The notes under the pieces are model-generated. The model saw nothing but the letters and a program-made list of their open reading frames with translations, made no database searches and was not told where the DNA came from. Positions 48,719 through 57,642 of a stretch of 64,000 bases of DNA are shown in pieces. Each line of letters opens with the position of its first letter. Position 1 is the first letter of the stretch. This DNA is from Actinoplanes philippinensis (GTDB taxonomy: Bacteria; Actinomycetota; Actinomycetes; Mycobacteriales; Micromonosporaceae), in NCBI RefSeq assembly GCF_900113015.1, contig NZ_FONV01000019.1, positions 120,021 to 184,020 on the forward strand, in the 5' to 3' direction. Made by a program: the position numbers and the translations under genes.

Positions 48719-50131
48719 TCAGCCAGCCATCACCCAGCGGCCGCGGCCCTGCTTCTTCGCCTCGTACATCGCCATGTCCGCGCTGCGCAGCACGTCCCGG
48801 TCGGCCGCGGTGTCGCCGTAGGCGGCGATGCCGACGCTCGCGCCGATGTCCAGGGTCCGGCCACCGAACGTGATCGGCAGGGCCATGTCGCCGAGGACCC
48901 GGTCGGCCAGCCTGATCGCCTCGGCCTCCGGCAGGTTCGGGCAGAGCAGTACGAACTCGTCGCCGCCCAGCCGGACCACCAGGTCGGTGGCGCGGACCGC
49001 CTCGGACAGCCGCTGCGCCACTGTCGACAGCACCAGGTCGCCGGCCTCGTGGCCGTACGTGTCGTTGACCTCCTTGAACCCGTCCAGATCCAGGTAGAGC
49101 ACCGCCACCGGGCCGGACCGCGCCAGCTCGTCGGAGAGCACGCTCCGGTTCGCCAGCCCGGTCAGCGGGTCGTGCCGGGCCTGGTAGGCGAGCTGCGCCT
49201 GGGCCCGCTCCTGCTCGCGGACCGCGATGGTGAACCGGGTCAGCACGAACGCGGTGCTCAGCGCGGTCGCCACCAGCGCGATGATCGCGTTGTTGTCGAC
49301 GCCCGACTGGACCAGGCTCAGCGTCGGCGCGGTCAGGAACGCCAGGCCGAGGAAGAGCACACGGGACGGGTGCAGCACGTTCACCCGCTGGCCGGGACTG
49401 GTCAGCTCGGCACGCGCCGGGTGCAGGCAGGCCGCGATGATCAGCGCGTTGCCCAGCATGATCAGCGGGCCGATCCGGGACACGACGCTGTAGTCCAGGA
49501 AGTACGGCAGCACGTTGTAGGACAGGTCGATCGCCAGGTAGAGCCCGACGGCGGCGAGCAGCAGGCGGGTCGGCGTGCCCCGGCCGCCCGGCGACAGCGC
49601 GATGAACAGCACGCCGGCCAGCAGCGCCACGTCGGCGATCGGGTAGAGCGGCGGCACGATCGACTCGGCCAGGCCGAGCCCGTCGCCGAGCGTCGGCAGG
49701 ATCAGGAACTGCCAGCTGGCCAGCGCGGCCGCCACGGTCAGGGTGAGCCCGTCCAGGACGGCGCCGCGCAGCTGCCGGGGCGCGCGCCGGCGGGCCATCA
49801 TGGTGAGCGCCACCGCCACCAGCGGGTAGCCGCCCAGCCAGAACACGTCGGCCACACCGACCGGGGGCACGCCCGCCGACGACAGGTAGTAGTAGGCGAG
49901 CTCGATGGCGTCGCCGGTCAGCCACAGGGTCTGTGCGGTGGCGGCCAGGATCCAGGGGCGGCGGTCCGGGCCGGCCGCGATCCGGGCCACGGCCATCCAC
50001 GCCATCACGCACATCGTCACGTAGGTGAGGACGTACAGCACGTTCCCGAAGTCGGTGCCGTACGTCATCACCAGGCCGGTGACGGCGGACGTCGCCCCGC
50101 CGAGAAACACCCAGATCCTGCCGGTCGTCAT
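48719..50131 (-). CDS. Membrane-bound diguanylate cyclase
   Basis: 470 residues. About eight to nine membrane helices fill residues 1-300, followed by a short helix (REQERAQAQLAYQARHDPLTGL) and a GGDEF domain. The active site is GGDEF in VVRLGGDEFVLLCP, and the I-site RATD lies five residues upstream, so c-di-GMP feedback is expected. LDGFKEVNDTYGHEAGDLVL is canonical. No EAL domain. The N-terminal region resembles the multi-helix sensor modules often found with GGDEF in actinomycetes; the signal is unknown. Confidence 0.92.
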   Translation of the reverse strand: MTTGRIWVFLGGATSAVTGLVMTYGTDFGNVLYVLTYVTMCVMAWMAVARIAAGPDRRPWILAATAQTLWLTGDAIELAYYYLSSAGVPPVGVADVFWLGGYPLVAVALTMMARRRAPRQLRGAVLDGLTLTVAAALASWQFLILPTLGDGLGLAESIVPPLYPIADVALLAGVLFIALSPGGRGTPTRLLLAAVGLYLAIDLSYNVLPYFLDYSVVSRIGPLIMLGNALIIAACLHPARAELTSPGQRVNVLHPSRVLFLGLAFLTAPTLSLVQSGVDNNAIIALVATALSTAFVLTRFTIAVREQERAQAQLAYQARHDPLTGLANRSVLSDELARSGPVAVLYLDLDGFKEVNDTYGHEAGDLVLSTVAQRLSEAVRATDLVVRLGGDEFVLLCPNLPEAEAIRLADRVLGDMALPITFGGRTLDIGASVGIAAYGDTAADRDVLRSADMAMYEAKKQGRGRWVMAG

Positions 50132-50222
50132 GATCGAACCGTCGGCAGGCCCGGGCCGGATCTGCGCTTGTTCGGCAGTGAGTCAGGGCATATCCGGGCC
50201 CCCGCGGGGCATTCAGCCCGCC

Positions 50223-51224
50223 ATGAAACCGCCTGCCCCCCGTGGCCCCGTCTCGACGGCGCTGATCAGCGCGCTGGCCCGTGCGCCGCACGACATCGCC
50301 GCGCCCGGATTCGACCCCTCCGCGCCGGCTCTCACCGACGAGGACCTGCAGCTCAGCCTGTTCGTGATGTACGAGCTGGCCTACCGTGGGTGGGACGGCG
50401 TCGACGACGCCTGGGAGTGGGAGCCGAGCCTGATCCGGCTGCGCACGGTGGCCGAGAACAGGTTCGAGGCGGCGCTGCGGGAGCTGGCCGCGCCGTACCA
50501 CGACGAGGTCCCGGCCGAACCGACCGCCACGGCCATCGCGCGGACGCTGGTCGCGATGACCGAGAACGACGACGGGCCGTCGCTCTCCGGATACCTGCGG
50601 GGCCGCGGCACCCTCGAACAGTTCCGCGAGTTCGCCGCGCACCGTTCGGTCTACCAGCGGCGCGAGGCCGATCCGCACACCTTCGCCATCCCGCGGCTCG
50701 CGGGAGCCGCCAAGGCGGCGCTCATCGAGATCCAGATCGACGAGTACGGCAACGGCCGTGCCGCGCACATGCATCAGGAGCTGTTCACGAACACCATGAC
50801 GGCGCTCGGGCTGGACACCACGTACGGGGCGTACGTCGACGTCGTCCCCGCGCTGACCCTCGCCACGAACAACCTGATGTCGCTGTTCGCCCTGCACCGG
50901 CGGCGGCGCGGATCGCTGCTCGGGCACCTGGCCGCCTACGAGATGACGTCGACCGCACCCAACCGGGCGTACGGCAACGGCCTGCGCCGCCTCGGTGGGG
51001 ACGCCGACGCCACCCGGTTCTACGACGAGCACGTCGAGGCGGACGCGGTGCACGAGCAGGTCGCCGCCTACGACATGTGCGGGGTCTTCTGCGCCGACGA
51101 GCCGGAACGGGCCGCCGACGTGCTGTTCGGGGCCCGTTGCGCCCTCGCCCTCGACGCGCTGTGGGCGGGCGCGGTGCTCGACGCGTTTCAGCGGGGGGAG
51201 AGCTCGCTACTCGGGTTCGCGTGA
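50223..51224 (+). CDS. Iron-containing redox enzyme family protein (haem-oxygenase-like fold)
   Basis: 333 residues from the ATG at 50223. Helical throughout, with the metal-ligand positions of the HDO/haem-oxygenase-like diiron group: FVMYELAYRGWDG, EIQIDEYGNGRAAHMHQELF, and HVEADAVHEQVAAYDMCG. These enzymes use a non-haem iron centre rather than haem; family members make oxidised natural products or act on fatty acids. It converges with a CDGSH iron-sulfur gene, overlapping it by 18 bp, a pairing seen in other actinomycetes. Confidence 0.85.
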   Translation: MKPPAPRGPVSTALISALARAPHDIAAPGFDPSAPALTDEDLQLSLFVMYELAYRGWDGVDDAWEWEPSLIRLRTVAENRFEAALRELAAPYHDEVPAEPTATAIARTLVAMTENDDGPSLSGYLRGRGTLEQFREFAAHRSVYQRREADPHTFAIPRLAGAAKAALIEIQIDEYGNGRAAHMHQELFTNTMTALGLDTTYGAYVDVVPALTLATNNLMSLFALHRRRRGSLLGHLAAYEMTSTAPNRAYGNGLRRLGGDADATRFYDEHVEADAVHEQVAAYDMCGVFCADEPERAADVLFGARCALALDALWAGAVLDAFQRGESSLLGFA

Positions 51225-51434
51225 CCGGGGCGCCGGGGTCTCCCGTCCCGCCTCGGCGCGGAACCGGGCGGCCTTGTGGGTGCCGTCGCAGAACGGTTTG
51301 ATCGCCGACTTGCCGCACCGGCACAGCGCCACCGTCGCCCGGCCCGGGTCGATCTCCTTGCCGTCCGGCGTGAGCAGCGTGAAGTCGCCGCGGACCAGCA
51401 GCGGGCCGTTCTCGTACACCACCACGTCAGTCAT
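51207..51434 (-). CDS. CDGSH iron-sulfur domain protein
   Basis: 75 residues from the ATG at 51434; the frame is open 12 codons further, but this ATG begins MTDVVVYENGPLLVRGDF, a normal start. The 2Fe-2S motif CRCGKSAIKPFCDGTH carries the three Cys and one His ligands. The short C-terminal tail (RAEAGRETPAPRSREPE) is variable. Such proteins transfer electrons or clusters; here probably to the neighbouring diiron-type enzyme. Confidence 0.93.
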   Translation of the reverse strand: MTDVVVYENGPLLVRGDFTLLTPDGKEIDPGRATVALCRCGKSAIKPFCDGTHKAARFRAEAGRETPAPRSREPE

Positions 51435-51470
51435 GGGGGCGGGATGCCCGCCGCCGATCCGGCGAAACAC

Positions 51471-52604
51471 CTATCCGGCGACCGTCCATCGGGAGACGGC
51501 GGCCAGCATCGACGGCAGATCGTGGCGGGCGGCGAGAAGCCGGCGCTGCCGGTCCGCGCCGGTGCCCTCGGCGCGCAGGCGGGCCAGGCCGGCGTCGATC
51601 AGGGCGCGGTCACCGCTGCGGTCCAGGGCCGGGCCGATCGTGGTGACCAGGTCGGTGACCAGGTCCCAGGCCGGGCGGGCGCGCTCCTGGCGTACATCCA
51701 GAAGGGTGTGGGTGAGGCCCTGATGCGCGGCGTTCCAATGGGCCGCGCGCACCGCATGGTCGGGGATCGGCGGCGCGAAGCGCCCGGCGGCGATGTCGTC
51801 GATCGCGGTGGCGACGAGCGCGCGGACCAGACCGGCCAGCAGCACCGCGTCGGCGGCGGTGGGGCAGACGTCGGCGACGCGCACCTCGACGGTGGGGTAG
51901 GCGGACGACGGGCGGGCGTGCCACAGGATCAGGCTGTCGTCGAGCATCATCCCGGAGGCGACGGCCAGCGACACCGTCCGGTCGAGATCGCCGGCCGAGG
52001 CCAGCCACGGCGACGGACCCAGGCCGGGCCAGCGGTCCAGCTGCATCGCCCGCCAGCTCGCGTGCCCGGTGTCGGCGCCCGCGTGCACCGGCGAGTCGAC
52101 CGTCATCGCCTGCACAACCGGCAGCCAGGGCCGTAGCTGGTTGCAGACGTGCACGGCCAGCTCGCGATCGGGCACCCCGACGTGCACGTGGCAGCCGCAG
52201 ACCGCCGGGTCGTCGACGATCCGGCCGTAGTGCCCGGCGATCGCCCGGTATCGCGGATTTCCGGTGACCGCCCGCTCCGGCTCGGCGACCGGGGTCGCAC
52301 CCACCGCGACCAGGCACGCGCCTACACTCTCGGCGGCCAGTGCGGCGGCGCGCCGGTGCCGCAGCAGGTGCCCGGCGGCCTCGTCCAGGCTCGTGCAGAC
52401 CGGCGTCACCATCTCGATCATGCTGTGCCGGAACTCCATCCGGCTCTGTCCGCGCACGCCGGCGTCGAGCGCGGCCACCACCGTCGCCGCGGCCGGCGTG
52501 TTGGCCATCGTCGCCGGGTCGAGCAGCAGGAACTCCTCCTCGACGCCGACGGTCAGCGGGGACGTGCCGATCGTCCGGGCCGCGGCCGTCGCCGCCGCCG
52601 TCAC
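51471..52604 (-). CDS. YbdK-type carboxylate-amine ligase (glutamate-cysteine ligase 2)
   Basis: 377 residues from a GTG that overlaps the upstream stop (GTGA). The signature GVEEEFLLLDPAT is at residues 20-32, with EFRHSMIEMVTPVC, CGCHVHVGVPDRELAV and YPTVEVRVADVCPT following, all diagnostic of the GCS2/YbdK group. These enzymes have weak glutamate-cysteine ligase activity, and their physiological amine acceptor is usually unknown. It is translationally coupled to the methyltransferase gene upstream. Confidence 0.93.
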   Translation of the reverse strand: MTAAATAAARTIGTSPLTVGVEEEFLLLDPATMANTPAAATVVAALDAGVRGQSRMEFRHSMIEMVTPVCTSLDEAAGHLLRHRRAAALAAESVGACLVAVGATPVAEPERAVTGNPRYRAIAGHYGRIVDDPAVCGCHVHVGVPDRELAVHVCNQLRPWLPVVQAMTVDSPVHAGADTGHASWRAMQLDRWPGLGPSPWLASAGDLDRTVSLAVASGMMLDDSLILWHARPSSAYPTVEVRVADVCPTAADAVLLAGLVRALVATAIDDIAAGRFAPPIPDHAVRAAHWNAAHQGLTHTLLDVRQERARPAWDLVTDLVTTIGPALDRSGDRALIDAGLARLRAEGTGADRQRRLLAARHDLPSMLAAVSRWTVAG

Positions 52605-53536
52605 GAGCCGTCCCGGACCGCGGTCAGCACCACCAGGGCGATCCGGTCGGCGTGGGCGTACGCCGGGCCGTCCAGCTCCTCGCCGTAGACGTCCGGGTCG
52701 ACCTCCCGGTAGGACCAGGTCAGCCCGGTCCCGGCCAGGTGGTCGGCGACCGCGTCGAGGAACGGGTCACGCCCGTCGACGATGCCGGTGCCGGAGAACA
52801 GCACCAGCGTGCCGTGCGCGGCGAGCCGCCCGGCGGCCGCGTCGACGATGGCCAGTGGCAGGTCGTGGCCGTGCGGCCCGCCGTCCCGGTACGCCCGCCC
52901 GACCGGATCGATCATGAACGGCGGGTTCGAGATGATCAGGTCGAAGTCGCCGTCGACGCCGGCGAGCAGGTCGCTGTGGCACGGCCGTACTCCCGTGACC
53001 CCGGCCAGCGCGGCGTTGACCGCGGCGAACCGCAGCGCCGCCGGGTTGATGTCGACGGCCGCCACCGCGGCGCCGGGCGCCCGTTTCGCGACGGCGATCG
53101 CGCCCGCGCCGGTGCCGCAGCCGACGTCCACCGCCCGCCGCACCGGCCGGTCCCGGGCCTCGGCGGCGGCGATCGCGGCGTGCACCATCCGGTACGTGTC
53201 CGGCCCGAAGAACACCGAGTCCGGGTCGATCGTCGGGTGCGCCGAATGCACGAACAGCTCATCGTCGAACGACGAGAAACGGACCGTGCTGCGCCACACC
53301 GCGCCGTCGCGCGCCAGCACCCCGGCGGCGTCCATCAGCGTCACCATCGCCTCCGGCAGGACGCCCGGACCGAACGGCCGGCTCCACCCGAACACGTCGC
53401 GGACGTCGCGTGCCTGCTTGTTGCCGGGCCGGCGGTTCACCCGCTCGTGGGTGGCCGGGGTGGTCGTGGTGAACCGGTAGCCGTCGGCGCCGAGCATGCG
53501 GCCGAGCCGGACGAGCGGGGCGTCGGTGATCGTCAT
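52601..53536 (-). CDS. Class I SAM-dependent methyltransferase (N5-glutamine/rRNA type)
   Basis: 311 residues. An N-terminal region of about 120 residues precedes the methyltransferase core. The SAM motif is AVDVGCGTGAGAIAVA, with VAAVDINPAALRFAAVNA for the second strand, and the NPPF motif SNPPFM marks enzymes that methylate a planar amide or base nitrogen (HemK/RsmC/RlmG group). The exact substrate is uncertain: ribosomal RNA guanine or a glutamine side chain. It leads a two-gene operon with the YbdK gene. Confidence 0.88.
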   Translation of the reverse strand: MTITDAPLVRLGRMLGADGYRFTTTTPATHERVNRRPGNKQARDVRDVFGWSRPFGPGVLPEAMVTLMDAAGVLARDGAVWRSTVRFSSFDDELFVHSAHPTIDPDSVFFGPDTYRMVHAAIAAAEARDRPVRRAVDVGCGTGAGAIAVAKRAPGAAVAAVDINPAALRFAAVNAALAGVTGVRPCHSDLLAGVDGDFDLIISNPPFMIDPVGRAYRDGGPHGHDLPLAIVDAAAGRLAAHGTLVLFSGTGIVDGRDPFLDAVADHLAGTGLTWSYREVDPDVYGEELDGPAYAHADRIALVVLTAVRDGS

Positions 53537-53564
53537 GCGGGCCGGGTGCCCCGCAATCGCCGTC

Positions 53565-54062
53565 TCAATCGCCGGGCTTGCTCACCTGCTGCGCCTCGAA
53601 GTAGGCCCGCTGGGAGGGGAAGTAGTCGCCGAAGTCGGGCAGCGGCCTGCCCTCCCGCGACGCGACCAGGGCGTCCAGGTAGAACTCCCAGCCGGGGCCG
53701 ACCTCGCCGACACTCTCCGCACCGGTCAGGTGCTGGGTGAACCGCAGCTCGGTCACCCCGTCGCGCTCGGTCAGCGTGAGGTCGAGGCGCCACGAGCCGT
53801 GCTCGTCGACCGCGGACAGCGCCAGCCGCCGGGGTGGCTCGCAGGCGTCGATCGTCATGTCCATCCACGGGCCGCCCTCCTCCAGCGCCATCTGCACCTG
53901 CACGGAGCCGCCCGGCGCGGCGTCGCCCTTCCACGGGCCGAACCAGCGGGCCGTACGCTCCGGCTCGGTCAGGCTCGCCCACACGTCGTCGATCGGGGCA
54001 CGGAACTCACGGGTCAGGACCAGGTCGTCGCCGAACAGGCGTCCGGTCGGTGTCGGGCTCAC
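53565..54062 (-). CDS. SRPBCC/AHSA1-like protein, partner of ArsR regulator
   Basis: 165 residues. The AHSA1-like pattern is clear: DDLVLTREFRAPIDDVWASLTEPERTARWFGPW, then VQVQMALEEGGPWMDM and a C-terminal helix (WEFYLDALVASREGRPLPDFGDYF). Its start overlaps the stop of the ArsR gene (GTGA), so the two are cotranslated. ArsR-SRPBCC pairs are common in actinomycetes; the ligand is unknown. Confidence 0.9.
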   Translation of the reverse strand: MSPTPTGRLFGDDLVLTREFRAPIDDVWASLTEPERTARWFGPWKGDAAPGGSVQVQMALEEGGPWMDMTIDACEPPRRLALSAVDEHGSWRLDLTLTERDGVTELRFTQHLTGAESVGEVGPGWEFYLDALVASREGRPLPDFGDYFPSQRAYFEAQQVSKPGD

Positions 54063-54421
54063 GCGATCTCCTCATCAGCTGCGGTGGCGGGCGCGGCACG
54101 GCGCCGCTCCCGGCGGGTGCGGTGGACCTCGGTCTCCAGGGCGTCGAACCGGTGCTGCCAGCCGGACGGCCGGGTGAGCCGGCCGAGCCAGCCGGCCAGC
54201 TCGTCGAGCGGCCCGGTGACCAGCGTGTAGACCCGGCGGCGGCCGTCGGCGGCGTCATGCACCAGCCCGGCGTCACGCAGCACCCGCAGGTGCCGGCTGA
54301 TCGCGGGCCGGCTGATCGCGAACCGCCCGGCGATCTGCCCGGCCGACAGCGGCTCGTCCCGCAGCATCAGCAGGATCTCCCGCCGCACCGGATCCGCTAT
54401 CGCGCCCGCCACCTCGTCCAC
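54059..54421 (-). CDS. ArsR-family transcriptional regulator
   Basis: About 120 residues from the GTG at 54421 (VDEVAGAIADPVRREILLML), the usual start of the family. An ATG at 54439 would add six residues but lies within the operator palindrome. The winged helix is complete: PVRREILLMLRDEPLSAGQIAGRFAISRPAISRHLRVLRDAGLV and the wing DAADGRRRVYTLV. No Cys metal-binding motif is present, so it is unlikely to sense arsenic. A perfect inverted repeat lies directly upstream, shared with the divergent gene at 54471. Confidence 0.9.
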   Translation of the reverse strand: MDEVAGAIADPVRREILLMLRDEPLSAGQIAGRFAISRPAISRHLRVLRDAGLVHDAADGRRRVYTLVTGPLDELAGWLGRLTRPSGWQHRFDALETEVHRTRRERRRAAPATAADEEIA

Positions 54422-54425
54422 CCCG

Positions 54426-54451
54426 GAAGCGTAACCCATCGGTTACGCTTC
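54426..54451. promoter_or_regulatory. ArsR operator
   Basis: Perfect 11-bp arms, GAAGCGTAACC (54426-54436) and its complement (54441-54451), with the spacer CATC. It overlaps the alternative ATG of the regulator and lies 19 bp before the divergent gene. Confidence 0.88.
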
Positions 54452-54470
54452 TGCTCGTCTAAGGTATGGC

Positions 54471-55439
54471 ATGCCCGTCGCCCGGCTCGTCGCCACGCTC
54501 CCCGCGCCCCTCGATCCCGCCACTGCCGACGAACCCGGGGTACGCCACCTGGCCGGGCGGAATCTGCTCGTCCAGCGCGGCGACGCCGAGGTTGCGGCCG
54601 GCGATCGCCGATTCCCGGCGCCCTGGCCGCGGGGGTACGGGTCGATCGCCGTCGCACCCGGCGGTGACGTGGTCGTCTTCGCCGGGGTCCACGCGCTGCG
54701 AGCCGTCGACAGCGACGGCCTCACCCGCTGGGAGGTGCGGCACGGGTGCTGGTCGGACGCGATCTGCGAGGTCGCCCACACGTCGTTCGAGGAGTACGCC
54801 GACGACAGCGATCACCGGTGTGCGAGCCGTGGTTCGGCCGGGTTCTCTGCGGATGGCCGCCTGCTCTGGGCCCACGTGCGGACCCTCGACGAGGACGAGC
54901 CCGAGGAGTGGCTGGTGCTGGACGCCGCCGACGGCACGGTGCTGGGCCGCGTGCCGACCGGGACCATCGCCTCGGACTCGGCCCACGCCCCGCACCCCGA
55001 TCCGGCGGCCATGGGCCTGACCGTCGCCGAGGGCGAGGAGTCCTCACCGGTGCTGTGGGGGCACTGGGACGGCGACGAACTCACCGTGCGGCGGCTTCCC
55101 GAGGACATCCTCCTCGACATCAGCCCGTCCGGTGAGTCCTTCCTCACCGCCGACGTCGACATGCGGGGCCTCCACCTGTACCGTGCCGGCGACACCACAC
55201 CGCTCGGGTCGCTGCGGGACGACGAGGTCGTCTGGGACTTCCAGGGCGCCTTCCCGTGGGAGTCGACGGCCGTGGTCGGCACCGACGAGGCGGAGCACTT
55301 CCTGATCGACGTCGCGACGATGACCACCGACGGGCCGATCACCTACCCGATCACGCCGGACGGTCCGGCCCTGCCGGCCGGCCCCGGGACCTGGGCGACG
55401 GCCGGCCGCGACGCCGTGCACCTGTGGGAAGTCGGCTGA
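54471..55439 (+). CDS. Beta-propeller-like hypothetical protein
   Basis: 322 residues with repeated blade-like segments: YGSIAVAPGGDVVVFAGVHALRAVDSDGLTRW, GSAGFSADGRLLWAHV, WLVLDAADGTVLGRV and DILLDISPSGESFLTADVDMRGLHLYR. This is the WD40/PQQ-like pattern. No signal peptide. Its stop overlaps the start of the PAP2 gene (TGATG), and its promoter shares the ArsR palindrome with the divergent operon, so it may be an ArsR target. Function unknown. Confidence 0.75.
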   Translation: MPVARLVATLPAPLDPATADEPGVRHLAGRNLLVQRGDAEVAAGDRRFPAPWPRGYGSIAVAPGGDVVVFAGVHALRAVDSDGLTRWEVRHGCWSDAICEVAHTSFEEYADDSDHRCASRGSAGFSADGRLLWAHVRTLDEDEPEEWLVLDAADGTVLGRVPTGTIASDSAHAPHPDPAAMGLTVAEGEESSPVLWGHWDGDELTVRRLPEDILLDISPSGESFLTADVDMRGLHLYRAGDTTPLGSLRDDEVVWDFQGAFPWESTAVVGTDEAEHFLIDVATMTTDGPITYPITPDGPALPAGPGTWATAGRDAVHLWEVG

Positions 55440-56176
55440 TGTCCCGGCGGCGGGCGGTCCTCGAGGTGGCCGGGCTGCTCGCCGGGTTCGCGCTGTTCGC
55501 GTGGCTGCACAGCCTCATCGGGCGCGACCACCTGACGGCGACCGCCAACGCGGCGACGCTGCAGTCGATCGAGCGGACCCTGCACCTCGACATCGTGCTG
55601 CCGGCCAACCGGTGGCTGGCCGGGCACGTCAGGCTCGCGCACGCGGCGGCCTGGTTCTACCGCGCCTACTACCTGGCGATCGCCGGCACCCTGATCTGGG
55701 TGGGCCTGCGGGACGTCGCCGTCTACCGCCGGGTGCGCCGCGCCATGGTCGCGATGATGGTGCTGGTGCTGCCGTTCTACTGGGCGGTGCCGATGTCGCC
55801 GCCCCGGTTCGCGCTGCCCGGGACGGTCGACATCGTCGCGCTCCACGGCATCTTCGGCCACGCCTCGCGCGACGGCGGCTGGACGGCGATGCCGAGCATG
55901 CACGTGGGCTGGTCACTGTGGTGCGCGTACGCGGTGTGGACCGCCCTGCGGCCCACTCACCCCCGCGCGGCGCTGCTCGCCTGGATCTTCCCGCTGCTCA
56001 TGGTGGCCGTCGTGATCGCCACCGCGAACCACTACGTCCTCGACATCGCCGGCAGCGTGCTGCTCGTCGGCGCCGCGGTCGGCCTCACCGCGCTGCTGCC
56101 CCGGCCGGGCTCGCCCAGCCCGCCGACCAGCGGCCCCGGCGCGAACCGCACGAACCTCGCCTCGCCACCCGGGTAA
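55439..56176 (+). CDS. PAP2-type phosphatase/phosphotransferase
   Basis: 245 residues with about six membrane helices. The characteristic motifs are WAVPMSPPRFALPG, TAMPSMHVGWSLW (the conserved PSMH with catalytic His) and ATANHYVLDIAG (the second His). This is the inositolphosphotransferase-like subgroup of PAP2, found in actinobacterial lipid and cell-wall precursor metabolism. It is coupled to the propeller gene. Its last 145 bp overlap the remnant reading frame of the decayed hydrolase on the other strand. Confidence 0.88.
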   Translation: MSRRRAVLEVAGLLAGFALFAWLHSLIGRDHLTATANAATLQSIERTLHLDIVLPANRWLAGHVRLAHAAAWFYRAYYLAIAGTLIWVGLRDVAVYRRVRRAMVAMMVLVLPFYWAVPMSPPRFALPGTVDIVALHGIFGHASRDGGWTAMPSMHVGWSLWCAYAVWTALRPTHPRAALLAWIFPLLMVAVVIATANHYVLDIAGSVLLVGAAVGLTALLPRPGSPSPPTSGPGANRTNLASPPG

Positions 56177-56264
56177 CCGGTGCCGAACGCGGCCGGATCG
56201 CCCGGCCGGCGGCCCCGGTCCAGGCGGTGCTCCAGCACGTGCAGGGCGGCCGGCGGGCCGGCTC

Positions 56265-56812
56265 CGCCGGACACATTGAACAGCGCGGCCGCCGGCGCGA
56301 TCCGGGCCCGGCCCGGCGGCGTGGCCTGGGCGGCGGACACGGCGGCGACGACGACGGTCGCGGCCTGCGCGGCCTGTTGCGGTGATTCATGACGGACGAG
56401 AGGGATGGTACGGCCGGAGGCCGGCAGTTCCACGATCGCGTGCAAGCCGTCCAGCTGGTAGTTGTTCAGGTTGAGGCAGCCCGCCACGATGCCGCAGGTC
56501 GTGTGCACCCTGTCGATCCGCCCGCGCGGCCCGGGCGCCTGCCGGGCGCTGACCAGCCCGCCCATCGACCGGCCGACCGCGATGGTACGTCGCGGCTGCG
56601 CGCCCAGCACGGCGGTGAAGGCGCCGAGGGCCGCGAACCGGTCGTCGACCGCCGTTTCCAGCGCCCACAGGGTCGGGCCGGAGTAGGAGGAGCCGAGGGT
56701 GGCGTACCCCTCGGAAAGAAGGATCTGCCGGGTTTGATCGTTGGGGGCGTCCTGCGGGCGCATCCCGCCGAAGCCGTGCGCGAAGAGCAGGACCGTGCCG
56801 TTCCAGTCATCG
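56265..56812 (-). pseudogene. Remnant of an alpha/beta hydrolase
   Basis: The fragment encodes NGTVLLFAHGFGG, the nucleophile elbow AVGRSMGGLVSARQ with Ser, and HAIVELPASGRTIPLVRHESP, all from the core of a secreted-type hydrolase. No start codon exists upstream in frame before a stop. Family-like sequence ends around ALFNVS, after which the frame runs into antisense of the PAP2 gene. Both ends are therefore lost; it cannot make a working enzyme. Confidence 0.78.
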
Positions 56813-56833
56813 CTTCTCCTCGAGCGGGGGGAG

Positions 56834-57642
56834 TCAGTGGGAGACGGTGGTCAGGTCATGGCGGCGGCCCTCGCGGATCAGCAGCACGGCGACGGCGCTG
56901 GCCGCGGCGGCCGCGATCAGGTAGGTGGCGACCGGGGTGATGCCGGTGCCGCCGGTGCCCGCGTACAGCGAGGCCAGGATGGCCGGCGTGAAGCCGCCGC
57001 CGAGCAGGGTGGCAAGCTGGTAGCCGAGCGACGCTCCGGTGTGGCGGGCACTCGTGCCGAACTGCTCGGAGATGAAGGCGCCCAGTGGTCCGTACATCAG
57101 CGATTGCAGACCCAGACCCACCGCGAAGCCGGTGAAGACCAGCAACCCGTCGCCGGAGCCCCAGAGCGTGAACAGCGGGAAGGCCGGCAGAGCCCAGCCG
57201 ATCGCCCCGGCGAGCAGGACCGGGCGGCGGCCGAACCGGTCGGAGAGCCGGCCCGCGCCGACCACCGCGAAGATCGCCAGGAACGACGCGACCGAGAAGC
57301 CGAGCAGCACGGCCGGGCGTGGTGTGCCGTGCGCGGCGGCTTAAGTCTGCGCGAACGTGGCCATCCCGACCTGGAAGGCGAACGCCGCGCCCGCCCCGAA
57401 CGTGGTCAGCAGCAGCGCCCGGGACGGCGCAGCACCGACAGGATCGGCAGTGCCGGTGGCGTCGGCCAGCGCCTGCCGGAAGACCGGGCTCTCCGACACC
57501 GACGCGCGCGCCCACAGGCCGATGACCAGCAGGATCGCCGACATCAGTAGAGCAGGAAGTCGTAGAACTCGATCGTGCTGCCGAGGTAGCTGGAGAAGAC
57601 GACCCGGCGTACCTCATGGGTTTCTCTGGTCCGAAGATCCAT
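56834..57642 (-). pseudogene. Decayed MHS-family MFS transporter
   Basis: Three pieces of one transporter survive. The N-terminus (57642-57544) starts at an ATG and encodes the diagnostic VVFSSYLGSTIEFYDFLLY, then meets TGA. The middle piece (57544-57341) has LLVIGLWARASVSESPVFRQ and ends at TAA in place of a likely Tyr codon after FAQT. The last piece (57310-56834, same frame) has LGFSVASFLAIFAVV to LLGGGFTPAILASLYAGTGG. Helices 2 to about 6 are missing. So the gene suffered an internal deletion with frame loss plus a nonsense mutation. The intact protein would have been a proton-symporter for metabolites such as shikimate or citrate. Confidence 0.88.

Noticed and set aside
48719..51053. The long frame continuing upstream of the membrane GGDEF cyclase
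   Set aside because: It is out of frame with the conserved cyclase and antisense to the haem-oxygenase-like gene; only the frame 48719-50131 shows GGDEF motifs.
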